From Ariolimax columbianus (Eukaryota; Mollusca; Gastropoda; Stylommatophora; Arionidae), in the NCBI GenBank assembly GCA_036924085.1, contig JAVGWX010000011.1:38416970-38480969 (forward strand): a DNA stretch of 64,000 bases. The letters are read 5' to 3'. The notes beneath the pieces were generated by a model. The model was not told where the DNA came from. It worked only from the letters and a program-made list of their open reading frames with translations, and did no database searches. The position numbers were made by a program, and so were the translations under genes. Shown here piece after piece: positions 21,601-27,939 of the stretch (positions are counted from its first letter, which is position 1; every line of letters starts with the position of its first letter).

Positions 21601-22098
21601 CTGTTCTCAGGTGAAAGATAGTGGTTTGTTGGTTTTTGTGGAGCTGGTGGATTGGGTCAGGTCTATTGCTCACTTCCATGTCTTCCTTCCATTTATTCCA
21701 TAATGGAAGTGTAACCACTGAAGAGCAACTGTTGGGGGTTTTAAATTATTTTACTGGAAGAGACTAGGGAAAGCCTTATGGGTTATTTTTCCATTCTTGT
21801 ATCTTACAAAGATGCCTCCTCCGCCATCCTTAACTGCGTTCTCTGCGGATTCATCTGTGTATACATGTTCAGTCCTTATGGTTGTATTTACCTTCAATCA
21901 TCAGAACAAAATCATATATTTACCTGGTCGGTCATGGCGTTTACTAAAAACTTTTCTTCCATTCTCGTGGTATAAGTCCCGTAATATTTTCACACCAACT
22001 CGAGGGGCAGAACCAGTCAAACCGTGAGCATACACTCGATAATAAGACTGGTAATCAACCATCACTGGAAGCTCTTGTAGACTGCATTCACTTCTCTG
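9476..22098 (-). CDS. NHL-repeat (beta-propeller) protein, six 3' exons
   Basis: Exons in transcript order: 22098 (or 22095)-21924, 18367-18220, 16713-16443, 15420-15193, 12942-12733 and 9685-9476. Each is bounded by AG and GT, and every junction phase matches (1, 2, 0, 0, 0), giving about 413 residues to a TAA at 9478-9476. The product contains NHL blades, for example YPRGIRIAANGDILVADSK followed by EPCDVMELPNGDVAVADSK, then GGVCVTPLGQVLLVDTLNH. NHL domains form six-bladed propellers, typically C-terminal in TRIM/RBCC E3 ligases and RNA-binding proteins. The first visible exon, with a VYAHGLTGSAPRVG segment, is not a domain I recognise. No RING or B-box exon is visible, so partner domains are unknown. 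The introns are filled with LINEs, SINEs and tandem repeats. Upstream exons should lie above 22.1 kb. The family call is firm; orthology is not. Confidence 0.85.
9785..10322 (-). mobile_element. CR1-like LINE, 3' fragment
   Basis: The minus strand reads LYKALVRPRMEYCVQVWSPY and ERIQRRVTKLIVGFQNCSYEE, then (frame shifted) the RGDLIQVYKMI region and ARTRRYSYKL...NALPQEVVEAGTINEFKNRL. The family 3' end lies at 9785-9830. It is inside the last NHL intron. Confidence 0.85.
10400..10870 (+). mobile_element. LINE H, C-terminal fragment
   Basis: Broken plus frames give LAQLQWVGHVHMPDKR, then DFKTGMRSRSAE and VSLKCFNIDVTSWEILAQD, then TAGALR. This is the conserved region after the reverse transcriptase of LINEs ending in a C2H2 finger (compare 43090-43790). 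Confidence 0.6.
11058..11458 (+). repeat. 33-bp minisatellite, about 12 nearly identical copies
   Basis: The unit ATGGCTCAGCTGGGAAGTAA plus GTACACTACCCAG repeats about 12 times with almost no divergence. Because 33 is a multiple of three and the unit lacks stops in several frames, long ORFs appear on both strands; they are artefacts. Each unit contains GTAAGT and CAGCTG. It lies in the last NHL intron. Confidence 0.95.
11492..11868 (-). mobile_element. SINE-C copy
   Basis: In the sense (minus) direction it runs from GACTAACGTCTGGTCAGG through the core CAGCCTGGCTAA to ACGTCCTTTTCAGGGCGC and CTCATCGAGGGCATTCG. Same orientation as the NHL gene. Confidence 0.85.
11895..12260 (+). mobile_element. 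LINE F, C-terminal fragment
   Basis: Broken plus frames give RIVRCYVYSSLLYGAETWT, then VYRRLCRISWKEKKTNFEV and VLQKLGVKR, the post-RT region of a common LINE class. It is related to 37840-38280. Confidence 0.7.
12270..12731 (+). repeat. AT-rich degenerate tandem array
   Basis: Repeats of about 26 bp built on AATACTGGATAATATACTGA and TCTAGT, with many substitutions and partial units. The array runs up to the splice donor of the NHL exon ending at 12733. A short non-repeat interruption lies near 12600-12630. Confidence 0.85.
12733..12942 (-). CDS. NHL gene exon, late blade
   Basis: 210 bp, 70 codons, phase 0 at both ends. The acceptor is CCCTCTCCAG and the donor GTTAGT. It encodes IVVSDTEDGHVYKYSLDG, then an NHL blade with GQVLLVDTLNHLVNLY. 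An AT-rich tandem array begins within a few bases of the donor. Confidence 0.85.
13022..13385 (-). mobile_element. SINE-C copy
   Basis: Full body on the minus strand: core CAGTCTGGCTGACGAG region, ACGTCCTTTTCAGGGC and a CATTAAACAACAATAC tail. It ends about 80 bases upstream of the NHL exon acceptor at 12942, in the same sense. Confidence 0.85.
13560..13875 (+). mobile_element. Probable RNH-LINE 1 5' region fragment
   Basis: CTGCTGCCTTATAAACAGGC and TGGGGACAGT (13793-13831) match 29030-29060 in the 5' part of RNH-LINE 1. The bases before it are unassigned. No protein is readable. Confidence 0.4.
13876..14430. other. Intronic sequence, nothing recognised
   Basis: No ORF, repeat or RNA gene is supported. 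Confidence 0.4.
14433..14728 (-). mobile_element. SINE-A copy
   Basis: Nearly complete on the minus strand: GGCTGCTTGCATCAGGGTCA, GTGACCCATAGCTGACCAAG, core CTGGAAACAGACTGCAACCA and GCCTGGCTAAGAGATTAGGG, with a TTTTCAGGATGAGCG end. It is the best copy for aligning the core to SINE-C. Confidence 0.9.
14735..15140 (-). mobile_element. RNH-LINE 1, 3' fragment
   Basis: The minus frame 14771-15181 encodes SVTFEESKRFIRTRYIDKW, VVVFRLCTDHNRLRYHLFNK and the Cys-rich ECTCGTGKMIPVHLLQNCP, matching the C-terminus at 32130-32480. It ends with the GTACGAAGAAGAAGA tail. It lies about 50 bases from the NHL exon at 15193. Confidence 0.9.
15193..15420 (-). CDS. NHL gene exon, middle blades
   Basis: 228 bp, 76 codons, phase 0 at both ends. 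The acceptor is ATATTACCAG and the donor GAG/GTTAGA. It encodes VFTNKFTYKYHIDL, then MHVAVAMTDKRLYIVDAYEQ, a diverged blade. Confidence 0.8.
15478..15512 (-). mobile_element. CR1-like LINE, 3' end remnant
   Basis: Only the tail and last bases remain: ACTTAACTTAATGTCTTTGT and ACTGGTTTAGAAGA on the plus strand. The SINE-C copy starts immediately after it. Confidence 0.6.
15513..15862 (-). mobile_element. SINE-C copy
   Basis: Complete body on the minus strand with core CTGGAAACAGGCTGTTGTCG. It interrupts CR1-like sequence (15478-15512 and 15866-15965). Same sense as the NHL gene; its tail points at the acceptor of the 15420 exon about 95 bases away. Confidence 0.85.
15866..15965 (-). mobile_element. 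CR1-like LINE, C-terminal remnant
   Basis: AACCAGTTTCATTTACATTT and GCTATGCGCATCCAATCTAT are the reverse complement of the CR1 terminal codons and 3' end. It may be the other half of 15478-15512, split by the SINE-C insertion. Confidence 0.65.
16158..16310 (+). mobile_element. SINE-B 3' part
   Basis: Matches GATGTGTCAG, GTGCAAATATTGCAGTCAAG, CATTCTCCGGACTACATCCT and ACTTGCAAACCCCTGTTCAT. It ends in GAACACAGAAGAAGAAGAAC, a clear (GAA)n tail. Confidence 0.8.
16443..16713 (-). CDS. NHL gene exon with two NHL repeats
   Basis: 271 bp with acceptor GCTTTTCAG and donor CAG/GTACAC. It holds two clear NHL repeats (YPRGI...ILVADSKNHSIQ and EPCDV...VAVADSKNRRLQ). It starts in phase 2 and ends in phase 0. 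Confidence 0.85.
16785..17425 (+). mobile_element. LINE G, C-terminal fragment
   Basis: Plus frames give EVVDRFLYLDLIVSDEGSKC, SIFLYACETWTITADLQRRI and later KTYKHPIQRPNYK, then TNEEIQERIITPIGPFENL (frameshifted). The end shares GTGCCCCAAAACCTCACCGG with 57700-57725. Typical jockey-like post-RT region. Confidence 0.75.
17430..17640 (+). mobile_element. tRNA-derived SINE
   Basis: A-box-like CAGCTCAGGTACTAAAAT (about 17440) and B-box-like GCGGTTTTGAACCC (17476-17489) come before a body with CCTGTGTACACGTTGTGCAC and AAAAGAACTCTTGGCAG. The head is too short and degenerate to be a real tRNA. Confidence 0.6.
17645..18205 (+). mobile_element. CR1-like LINE, 3' fragment
   Basis: Plus frame: VHMWSLYRRGDINMLERIQR and RATKLIVGLWNYSYEDR, then broken frames to HS*F. 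The 3' end is CTCTGCAGAGTCTTCTAAAC with TTAAGTTAAG. A 23-bp segment (GAACAAGAGGGGGCACCGCT plus ACA) is duplicated at 17919-17964. It ends about 15 bases from the NHL exon at 18220. Confidence 0.85.
18220..18367 (-). CDS. NHL gene exon with linker to the propeller
   Basis: 148 bp. The acceptor TTTTTACCTAG and donor GTAAGG fit phases 1 and 2, matching both neighbours. It encodes a polar linker starting VHDCRHEVMKEHTDG and ending SGSKK, before the first NHL blade. Confidence 0.75.
18440..19030 (+). mobile_element. LINE J, C-terminal fragment with (ATT)n tail
   Basis: Frames give IYLGSMISSDGRRDPDISRR, SNGKISLGIKICIYQSCVDP, VLLYGSEIWILSRLEAFHMR and NQQRILGIRWHDYISNMKVS, then LHPISLDRRR. Frameshifts are few. 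The 3' end runs into ATTATTATTATTATT at 19010-19027. Confidence 0.85.
19033..19368 (+). mobile_element. SINE-C copy
   Basis: Plus sense from GGGGAGAGGAGACCAATGTC through GGTAGCTTGGCTAACAAGGT to CATTGTGGGCATTCAACATC. Its 5' end touches the (ATT)n tail of LINE J. Confidence 0.85.
19375..19880 (+). mobile_element. LINE K-like, C-terminal fragment
   Basis: Broken frames give VNECLERIMGIDWQDMVRNE, QIKYRQCGWIGHTLWK, GKRKTGRPRNTRRRDCENEL and LNWREAKRSAQDR. This is the conserved end of a LINE class related to 58150-58810. Confidence 0.75.
19930..20035 (+). repeat. 28S rRNA 3'-end-like sequence, degenerate
   Basis: GTAGTAGCAAATACCTCATC, then GTCGAGACTCAGCCTGGATA and TGAGATTTGTTC resemble the last 80 bases of 28S rRNA and the parallel end at 28520-28592. 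The next 20 bases also resemble those following 28592. Alignment is by eye. Confidence 0.4.
20205..20515 (+). mobile_element. SINE-C copy
   Basis: Plus sense: GGGGAGGAAGACTAACGTCT, two tandem copies of the GATCAGACATRTTAGTCAGG block, core GCAGCCTGGCTAACAAGCTG, then CCTGGAGGACCC. The 3' end is missing. Confidence 0.85.
20515..20640 (+). repeat. Short tandem array, 21-24-bp unit
   Basis: About five copies of CTCTTTAAATCCTTAATCAC with variants follow the truncated SINE-C. Confidence 0.75.
20668..21015 (-). mobile_element. SINE-C copy
   Basis: Complete on the minus strand, from the GTCTAGACAGGCAAAACATA end to CATTATAGACATTCACAATA ACAAACAA. It lies inverted to the neighbouring 20205 copy. Confidence 0.85.
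21340..21870 (-). mobile_element. RNH-LINE fragment (C-terminus plus RNase H remnant)
   Basis: The minus frame 21473-21718 gives WNKWKEDMEVSNRPDPIHQL, QQTTIFHLRTDYGRLLSHLH and CLCRTRVQTPEHILQGCP, the Cys-rich RNH-LINE terminus. At 21795-21860 the minus strand reads VYTDESAENAVKDGGGGI, the RNase H first strand. The intervening region is deleted. It lies next to the NHL exon at 21924. Confidence 0.75.
21924..22098 (-). CDS. NHL gene, first visible exon
   Basis: The acceptor is TCTCCATCAGCAG; two adjacent AGs allow a start at 22098 or 22095, both in phase 0. The donor CAG/GTAAAT at 21923-21922 leaves phase 1. It encodes about 57 residues, including VYAHGLTGSAPRVGVKILRD. A same-sense SINE-C tail ends about 25 bases before the acceptor. 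Confidence 0.75.
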
Positions 22099-22119
22099 CT
22101 GATGGAGAAACAAGTTCAG

Positions 22120-22548
22120 TTGTTATTGAATGCTCACAATGAGTAGGATTACTTTTTCTGTGCGCCCTGAAAAGGATGTTAAGTGACGGTTTGTTGTAGC
22201 TTTCCTCACATCCTGAGCATGCAGATGAAGGTGGACAAGGGTCCTCCAGGCGGTTGTGCTATGCTTGGCTTCATCAGCGTGTTGCTCACTACTACAGAGA
22301 TCACGTCGATCCCTCACCTCATTTGTCAGGCTGCCATGAAAACAGTCCGTTTCTAGGGAGGACTACTGGGAAGTCAAGGTGAGGGTCTTGGCCAGTATAT
22401 TTTGCCTGACCCTGACTAACATGTCTGATCAGTATGTTTTGCCTGACCCTGACTAACATGTCTGATCAGTGTGTTTTGTCTGACCCTGACTAACATTTCT
22501 GATCAGTATGTTTTGCCTGACCAGACAGTAGTCTTCTTCCCAACAAGT
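22120..22548 (-). mobile_element. SINE-C copy with expanded 5' tandem block
   Basis: Minus sense. The 5' end holds three to four tandem copies of a 38-bp block with GTTAGTCAGGGTCAGGC and CATACTGATCAGACAT. The tail ATTCAATAACAACTGAAC ends about 25 bases before the NHL exon acceptor at 22098. Confidence 0.85.
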
Positions 22549-22599
22549 TGAGCAAATGTCACTAATTAATATTGAGAACTTCTGTCCACATTATTCCTT

Positions 22600-22935
22600 G
22601 TGCTGATCTCTCTTATATAGGACTGATGCTTAGGACCACTGCACTCGATCAAGCATCCCTTCAAGATGACTAATAGAGTTGTGCATATGGCTGGCAATCT
22701 CATCTCATGAAAACCCATTTCAATCCCATAGGGACAACACCAAAACCTCTGCATAAAAACATTCATAACTATCACCTACCCCCATGGGACAGCAATTTTC
22801 TCTGCAAAAGAAAACAGCAACGTGACGAGATTAAAGAACTACATCATAGAGATGCATTAATCCAGTTATATTCTGATGGATCAGCAACAAGAGCTGAAAA
22901 GAATGGTGATGCAGGACTCTTGTATACCACACAAG
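22600..22935 (+). mobile_element. RNH-LINE fragment with RNase H start
   Basis: The plus frame has PPWDSNFLCKRKQQRDEIKE, then IQLYSDGSATRAEKNGDAGL, the beginning of an RNase H domain with its first catalytic Asp. It breaks off into unrelated LINE sequence at about 22936. Confidence 0.65.
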
Positions 22936-23190
22936 CTTCTCACCTGCCCAAACAAGAGATCTACGCATCCCGCCTCTCTGCGACGCCGCATGGCAAGAGC
23001 AGTAGAACAAAAGAAGAAGTGTCCAATCCATATTTTGTTGACTGTCTCCACCAATCCCTGCAACTTTTCCTCACTTTCAGCTAACAACACCGTGTTATTA
23101 GCATATCTAAGATTGCTGATTATTCCTTCACTGCCATGGAATCCCTTCTGTCTGTGCAGTGTAGATGTTAAACAAAACAGGTGACAACAC
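22936..23190 (-). mobile_element. LINE F/G-class reverse transcriptase fragment
   Basis: The minus frame gives HRQKGFHGSEGIISNLRYAN and NTVLLAESEEKLQGLVETVN, the RT motif C region with YAND in place of YADD. The block at 22940-23030 also occurs at 37530-37600. Confidence 0.7.
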
Positions 23191-23214
23191 ACATGTCTAT
23201 CTTACCTCTTTTTA

Positions 23215-23420
23215 TATCAGTATATGTGCATAGCGCAGTGTTTAGCGCGCTGGCTTCACATCTGAGTGGTCCTGAGTTCATTCCCCAGTTGAGGCGGAAA
23301 TGTTTTTTCAGACCGCAACGGCTCCTGGGTCGACCCAGCCTTAAATGGGTACCAGTTCAGTCCAGGAAGTAAAAGCGATGAGGGAGAGGAGATGGCTACC
23401 GCCCTCATATAGCCAAGCCT
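23215..23420 (+). mobile_element. tRNA-derived SINE
   Basis: A-box TAGCGCAGTGTTTAGCGCG (23231-23249) and B-box GGTCCTGAGTTCATTCCCC (23268-23286) form a recognisable tRNA-like head. The body contains GTCGACCCAGCC, ATGGGTACCAG and ATGGCTACCGCCCTC. It could give a Pol III transcript; no intact tRNA cloverleaf. Confidence 0.8.
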
Positions 23421-23684
23421 TTGAAATGTGAGATCGCTAACACCTCACACCCCTACTGCAGTAATGCTATGGGTTACTTTACTTTTATATGGAAAGCAAT
23501 TATTTCCAGATCTTACTGTTGCTACATGTTTCCATTTCTGATTGAGGATTTTTGGGCCTTCATTATTTTGTATGTGTGGCTTGTTGCCACTGTTTTCAAA
23601 GAATTGTTCTCCGACATATTCTGCCCATCTTTAAAATATCTATCTCCTCAAATATAATTTCACCATTTTCATTTTTTTAATTAT

Positions 23685-23832
23685 GATGGCCAAAAGGTGC
23701 AAATACTGCAGTCGAGCTGTAAACTCGTGACACACCACATTCTGTTATCTGGATTACATCCTGCTACTTGCAAAGTTCTGTTCAGGGCTTGGTAGAGGGA
23801 GATTGAGAACAAACGCAGAAAAAGAATATTTG
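23685..23832 (+). mobile_element. SINE-B 3' part
   Basis: GGCCAAAAGGTGCAAATACT, GCAGTCGAGCTGTAAACTCG, then CAGGGCTTGGTAGAGGGAGA and a GCAGAAAAAGAA tail. Confidence 0.8.
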
Positions 23833-23834
23833 AT

Positions 23835-24145
23835 TACTTAATTTTAATATTACTTACATTTTTGTCTTAGATATGTTTCTTCTTGGACTTCATTATCACA
23901 TTTTCATGATAATCTAGTCCTCTACGAAATGGTTTCCAGGCCTACTCTGTGTGACAGAGACATGAATATGAACTTTTACAATTGTCAACTAAATCGAAAG
24001 ATAGAGAGTAAATGTATGTATCCATAGGTAACCCCTTCTTTGGTGCAGAAGCAGAGCAGACTAAGTAATCTTTCTTTCTAGTCAAACATCCCAAACGATT
24101 TGATTATATTTTACGACTGTCAAGTATTGCCTAATCAACATGAGA
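23835..24145. other. No recognised feature
   Basis: AT-rich sequence with no supported gene or repeat. Confidence 0.4.
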
Positions 24146-24147
24146 AT

Positions 24148-24535
24148 TATATCTTCTTCTTCGTTTGTTCTCAATCTCCCGATACCAAGCCATAAAGAAG
24201 GTTTTGCAAGTAGCAGGATGTTGTCCGGAGAACGGAATGCGTTGTACTGTAGTTTACAGCTCGACTGCGATATTTGCACCTTTCGGCCCAACACATCCGA
24301 CTTCAGCAAGCGTTTTTTGGGTACCGGGTTTCCTTTTCGATCCCTTCTACTTAGCCAGTCTGCTCTGGTGCAGCCTATTATCCGGGATAAATGGCGAGGA
24401 GGTGAAGAAGATTCTTTGCAGCTCTGGTTCTCTAGCTCTGACGACGCTATCCAGCAGTCAGCTATCATGGCATATGGGGGAGTTGACTGCTGCAGCTCAT
24501 TAGCTGCTCAGTATTTTGATCCCTGAGAATTATAT
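24148..24535 (-). mobile_element. SINE-B copy, longest
   Basis: The minus sense starts near CAGGGATCAAAATACTGAGC. It contains GGCTGCACCAGAGCAGACTG, GGCTAAGTAGAAGGGATCG, GAAGTCGGATGTGTTGGGCC and GTGCAAATATCGCAGTCGAG, then ATTGAGAACAAACGAAGAAG AAGA. It serves as the reference for SINE-B here. Confidence 0.85.
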
Positions 24536-24784
24536 AACTGATACAAATTGCACTCGACGTTGCCAAAAAGTGTAAGTTAGCTACATACTTTCTGTAAAAT
24601 AAGTGCAGAACACCAAGCCCAAACAAAGCAAATCTGACAGCGATAAACTTTACTCAAATAGCATGTGTCGCCATCTTGGGTGCGCATAGCAACGAACGCA
24701 CAACAAAATAAAATGCACAAATTCCGGAAAAGAACCAAAAAAATACAACGTAAAAACTTAATTCGCTTGAAAATATAATGTCTA
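24536..24784. other. No recognised feature
   Basis: No supported gene or repeat. Confidence 0.4.
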
Positions 24785-24980
24785 GGCCTACATCTGCAAT
24801 GTTGTAACTTTTATAAACTTCATCGTCTTTTGTGGCTCACATTTAGGTCCATAAATTGTCTTTTCCAGTGTTGTTTCTATGGGCCAGTGGGTTTTTCTCT
24901 ATATCATATTCGAGGCAGTTCTGTAGTTGATAGAGTTGCCAATCTTCGATTTTATATACGGAGGACAACAAATGAAATAC
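24785..24980 (-). mobile_element. RNH-LINE 2, 3' fragment
   Basis: Closely follows 61550-61780: TCCATAAATTGTCTTTTCCA, GTGTTGTTTCTATGGGCCAG and GAGTTGCCAATCTTC. It carries a decayed Cys-rich C-terminus. Confidence 0.8.
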
Positions 24981-24984
24981 TCAA

Positions 24985-26330
24985 ATCGATTTTTAAAATT
25001 ACTTTATTTTGAAAAAAGTTAAACACAATTATCATTTTTCAACGTAGTCACCACTGCGTTCGATACAAATGCCCCAGCGCCTATAAGTATAAATAACGGA
25101 CACGAATTCCCCAAGAAACAAAAATGCTCTTGATCACTCAAGCATCCCCTGCTAGAACTCCCATCGGACCTGAAAATCTTCCCTCCCAATGCCTCTTTTA
25201 AGTCGTCAAAAGACGTGGACATCACTCGGGGCTAGGTATGGTGATTACACTGGATGTGGTGGACACTGACTGAAAGTGGAGGTCTTTGATAGTTGCAGCT
25301 CTTGCTTGGGCAGTATGGCGTCGAGCATTGTCATGTTGCAAAAGGACACTTTTACTCTGAAGTCCACGCCGTTTAGGATTTTAATGCGGGTCGATGATGA
25401 TTTCTGAGAAGATCTGTATACATAACACTGGTGACAGTGTTCCGTCTGATCATGTAGTGCTCTAAACCTTCCCTGCAGGTTGCTACCTGCGAAATTTCTT
25501 CGGCTTCGGTGAGGAGGGGGGGGGGGGGGGAACCACGCCATTCCTTGCTCGCTCTCTTTATAGTGGTAGTGAACCAATTTTTCATCTCCAGTAACAATTC
25601 TTGCTAAGAAAGCATCACCTTCTGCTTCAAGGCGCCGCAAAAGTTCCTGACAGGCATCAACGTGTCGTTTCAAATTATGGAATAAGCTGCCGTGGCACCC
25701 ACCTTGGAGAAACTGTGTGGTACTGTAGCACATCATGGACGATGTGGTGTGCTAAACCTTGACTGGTGTTCATTCACAGTCAATCGGCAATTTTCCTTTA
25801 CTAGAAAGTCAACGGCAGCAATCGCCTCTGGGGACCACTACTCGATGTGCCTGACCCGGTCCTGAAAAGTACGTCACAGAACTCACGCCGTTTCGGAATT
25901 TCCTATTCCACTTAAACACCTGCAGGAGTCTGCATCTTCTTCTTCTTCTTCGTACGCTGGCATACATCAACCTAAATTTGTTCGAAGAAAGTAGCAGTCA
26001 TCCTGAGGTTGTCGACACTGTCATAGAGCTTGTCTGGTGTTGCCACTGGTGATGGCCACATGTGCTTTCTCTGGTCCTCGTATGTCGGGCAATTTTGCAG
26101 CAGATGTTCAGCGGTCATTTTCCCTGTACTACAGGTGCATTCGTCAGTAACACCTATCTTCAGTACCTGCAGGAGTGAAAGGCATCATCACCGTACTGGA
26201 TCTTCATTCGCCGATAAATCGCTATAGGTTTCATTCCTTCGCTGCTTAACAAAAACCAGAATAACAGAACTTTGCACATCTTTGGTGCACATCAAAAGTG
26301 GGACAGTCATCTGTTAACTGCAATTAAAGA
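24985..26330 (-). mobile_element. Mariner transposon, decayed and split by a LINE
   Basis: The minus strand reads in order SSEGMKPIAIYRRMKIQYGD (N-terminal helix-turn-helix, above 26176), VFKWNRKFRNG, VDACQELLRRLEAEGDAFLA then RIVTGDEKLVHYHYKES (D of the DDD/E triad), and the C-terminal LKEALGGKIFRSD (25019-25225). These are mariner transposase landmarks. Stops and frameshifts are many. RNH-LINE 1 sequence (25930-26164) interrupts it with a 12-bp direct repeat. Confidence 0.85.
25930..26164 (-). mobile_element. RNH-LINE 1, short 5'-truncated copy inside the mariner
   Basis: The minus strand matches the last 230 bases of RNH-LINE 1 (ECTCS/TGKMTAEHLLQNCP region) and ends in CGAAGAAGAAGAAGAAGA. 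ACCTGCAGGAGT flanks it on both sides (25918-25929 and 26165-26176). Confidence 0.9.
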
Positions 26331-26404
26331 CGTTTTGCCTGACCTTGACTATATGTTCCAATCAATATATTTCGCCTGAGAAATTGACCTTGTTTTTCCT
26401 GACT
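26330..26404 (-). mobile_element. SINE-C 5' remnant
   Basis: GCCTGACCTTGACTATATGT and CAATATATTTCGCCTGA resemble the SINE-C 5' block in reverse. Confidence 0.45.
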
Positions 26405-26689
26405 AATAACTTAACGTCTTTACACTGGCTTAGAAGACTCTGCAGAATCTGTATACAAGTTTCATTTACATTACCTTGCCCTAAAAGCTATGCGCATCCA
26501 ATGCATTCCAAACATTCACCACTCTCTGACTAAAAAAAATATTTCCTAATATCTAATCCGGACTTCTCTTTAGTTAATGTGTAGCTATGCCCTCTTATTC
26601 TTGTGGGTGGCTGTATTTTAGAAAAAATACTTGTTATATTCTAATTTATCCGTTCTTCTGATCATCGTATAAACCTGTATTAAATCACT
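26405..26689 (-). mobile_element. CR1-like LINE, left part of an interrupted copy
   Basis: Starts with the family 3' end (TAACTTAACGTCTTTACACT, TTAGAAGACTCTGCAG) and runs up the CR1 C-terminus. It stops at AAATCACT where other copies continue CTCGAATTCTTC. That continuation resumes at 32551. Confidence 0.85.
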
Positions 26690-26701
26690 GTCTCCGACAG
26701 A

Positions 26702-27855
26702 TATCTGGTTGATCGTGCCAGTAGTCATATGCTTGTCTGAAAGATTAAGCCATGCATGTCTAAGTTCATACTGTCTCACGGTGAAACCGCGAATGGCTCA
26801 TTAAATCAGTCGAGGTTCTTTAGATGACACGATCCTACTTGGATAACTGTGGCAATTCTAGAGCTAATACATGCTTACCAAGCTCCGACCCTCGCGGAAA
26901 GAGCGCTTTTATTAGTTCAAAACCAATCGTCGTTTTCCCTCGCGGGGTTGCGGCGTCCCCACTGGTGACTCTGGATAACTTTGTGCTGATCGCATGGCCT
27001 CATGTGCCGGCGACGCATCTTTCAAATGTCTGCCCTATCAAATGTTGATGGTATGTGACATGCCTACCATGTTTGTAACGGGTAACGGGGAATCAGGGTT
27101 CGATTCCGGAGAGAGAGAGCATGAGAAACGGCTACCACATCCAAGGAAGGCAGCAGGAGCGCAACTTACCCACTCCCGGCACGGGGAGGTAGTGACGAAA
27201 AATAACAATACGGAACTCTTTCGAGGCCCTGTAATTGGAATGAGTACACTTTAAACCCTTTAACGAGGATCTATTGGAGGGCAAGTCTGGTGCCAGCAGC
27301 CGCGGTAATTCCAGCTCCAATAGCGTATATTAAAGTTGTTGCAGTTAAAAAGCTCGTAGTTGGATCTCAGGCGCAGGCGGGCGGTCCGGCTCGCGCCGGT
27401 TCACTGCCCGTTGTCTCCTGCCCTACCGTCTGCCGGCTCTCTCCCACTGGTGCTCTTCGCTGAGCGTCCCTGGTGGCCGGCGCGTTTACTTTGAAAAAAT
27501 TAGAGTGTTCAAAGCAGGCCTCGGCTGCCTGAATAATGGAATAGGACCTCGGTTCTATTTTGTTGGTTTTCGGAACTGGAGGTAATTATTAACAGGGACA
27601 AACGGGGGCATTCGTATTGCGGCGTTAGAGGTGAAATTCTTAATTCGCCGCAAGACGAGCTACTGCGAAAGCATTTGTCAAGAATGTTTTCATTAATCAA
27701 GAACGAAAGTCAGAGGCGCGAAGACGATCAGATACCGTCGTAGTTCTGACCATAAACGATGCCGACTAGCGATCCGCAGGAGTTGCTCCGATGACTCTGC
27801 GGGCAGCTTCCGGGAAACCAAAGTGTTTGGGTTCCGGGGGAAGTATGGTTGCAAA

Positions 27856-27904
<49 letters not shown>

Positions 27905-27927
27905 GCGGCTTAATTTGACTCAACACG
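26702..27927 (+). rRNA. 18S (SSU) rRNA, 3'-truncated pseudogene copy
   Basis: Begins at the universal SSU 5' end (TATCTGGTTGATC, with one change from TACCTGG). It carries the universal blocks GCCAGCAGCCGCGGTAATTC, AAACTTAAAGGAATTGACGG and GCACCACCAGGAGTGGAGCC, and stops at GACTCAACACG. Complete animal 18S genes are about 1.8 kb, so roughly the last 550 bases are missing. Several substitutions hit normally invariant positions (for example GATCGTGCC for GATCCTGCC and GCGCAACTTACCC). Not functional. Confidence 0.95.
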
Positions 27928-27939
27928 CCAACACTGAAA

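Noticed and set aside
23217..23300. Functional tRNA gene
   Set aside because: A and B boxes are present but the stems do not pair well and a SINE body follows, as in the other tRNA-SINE copies.
25245..25736. Host gene encoding a 163-residue protein
   Set aside because: The frame is part of a decayed mariner transposase, distorted by a G tract.
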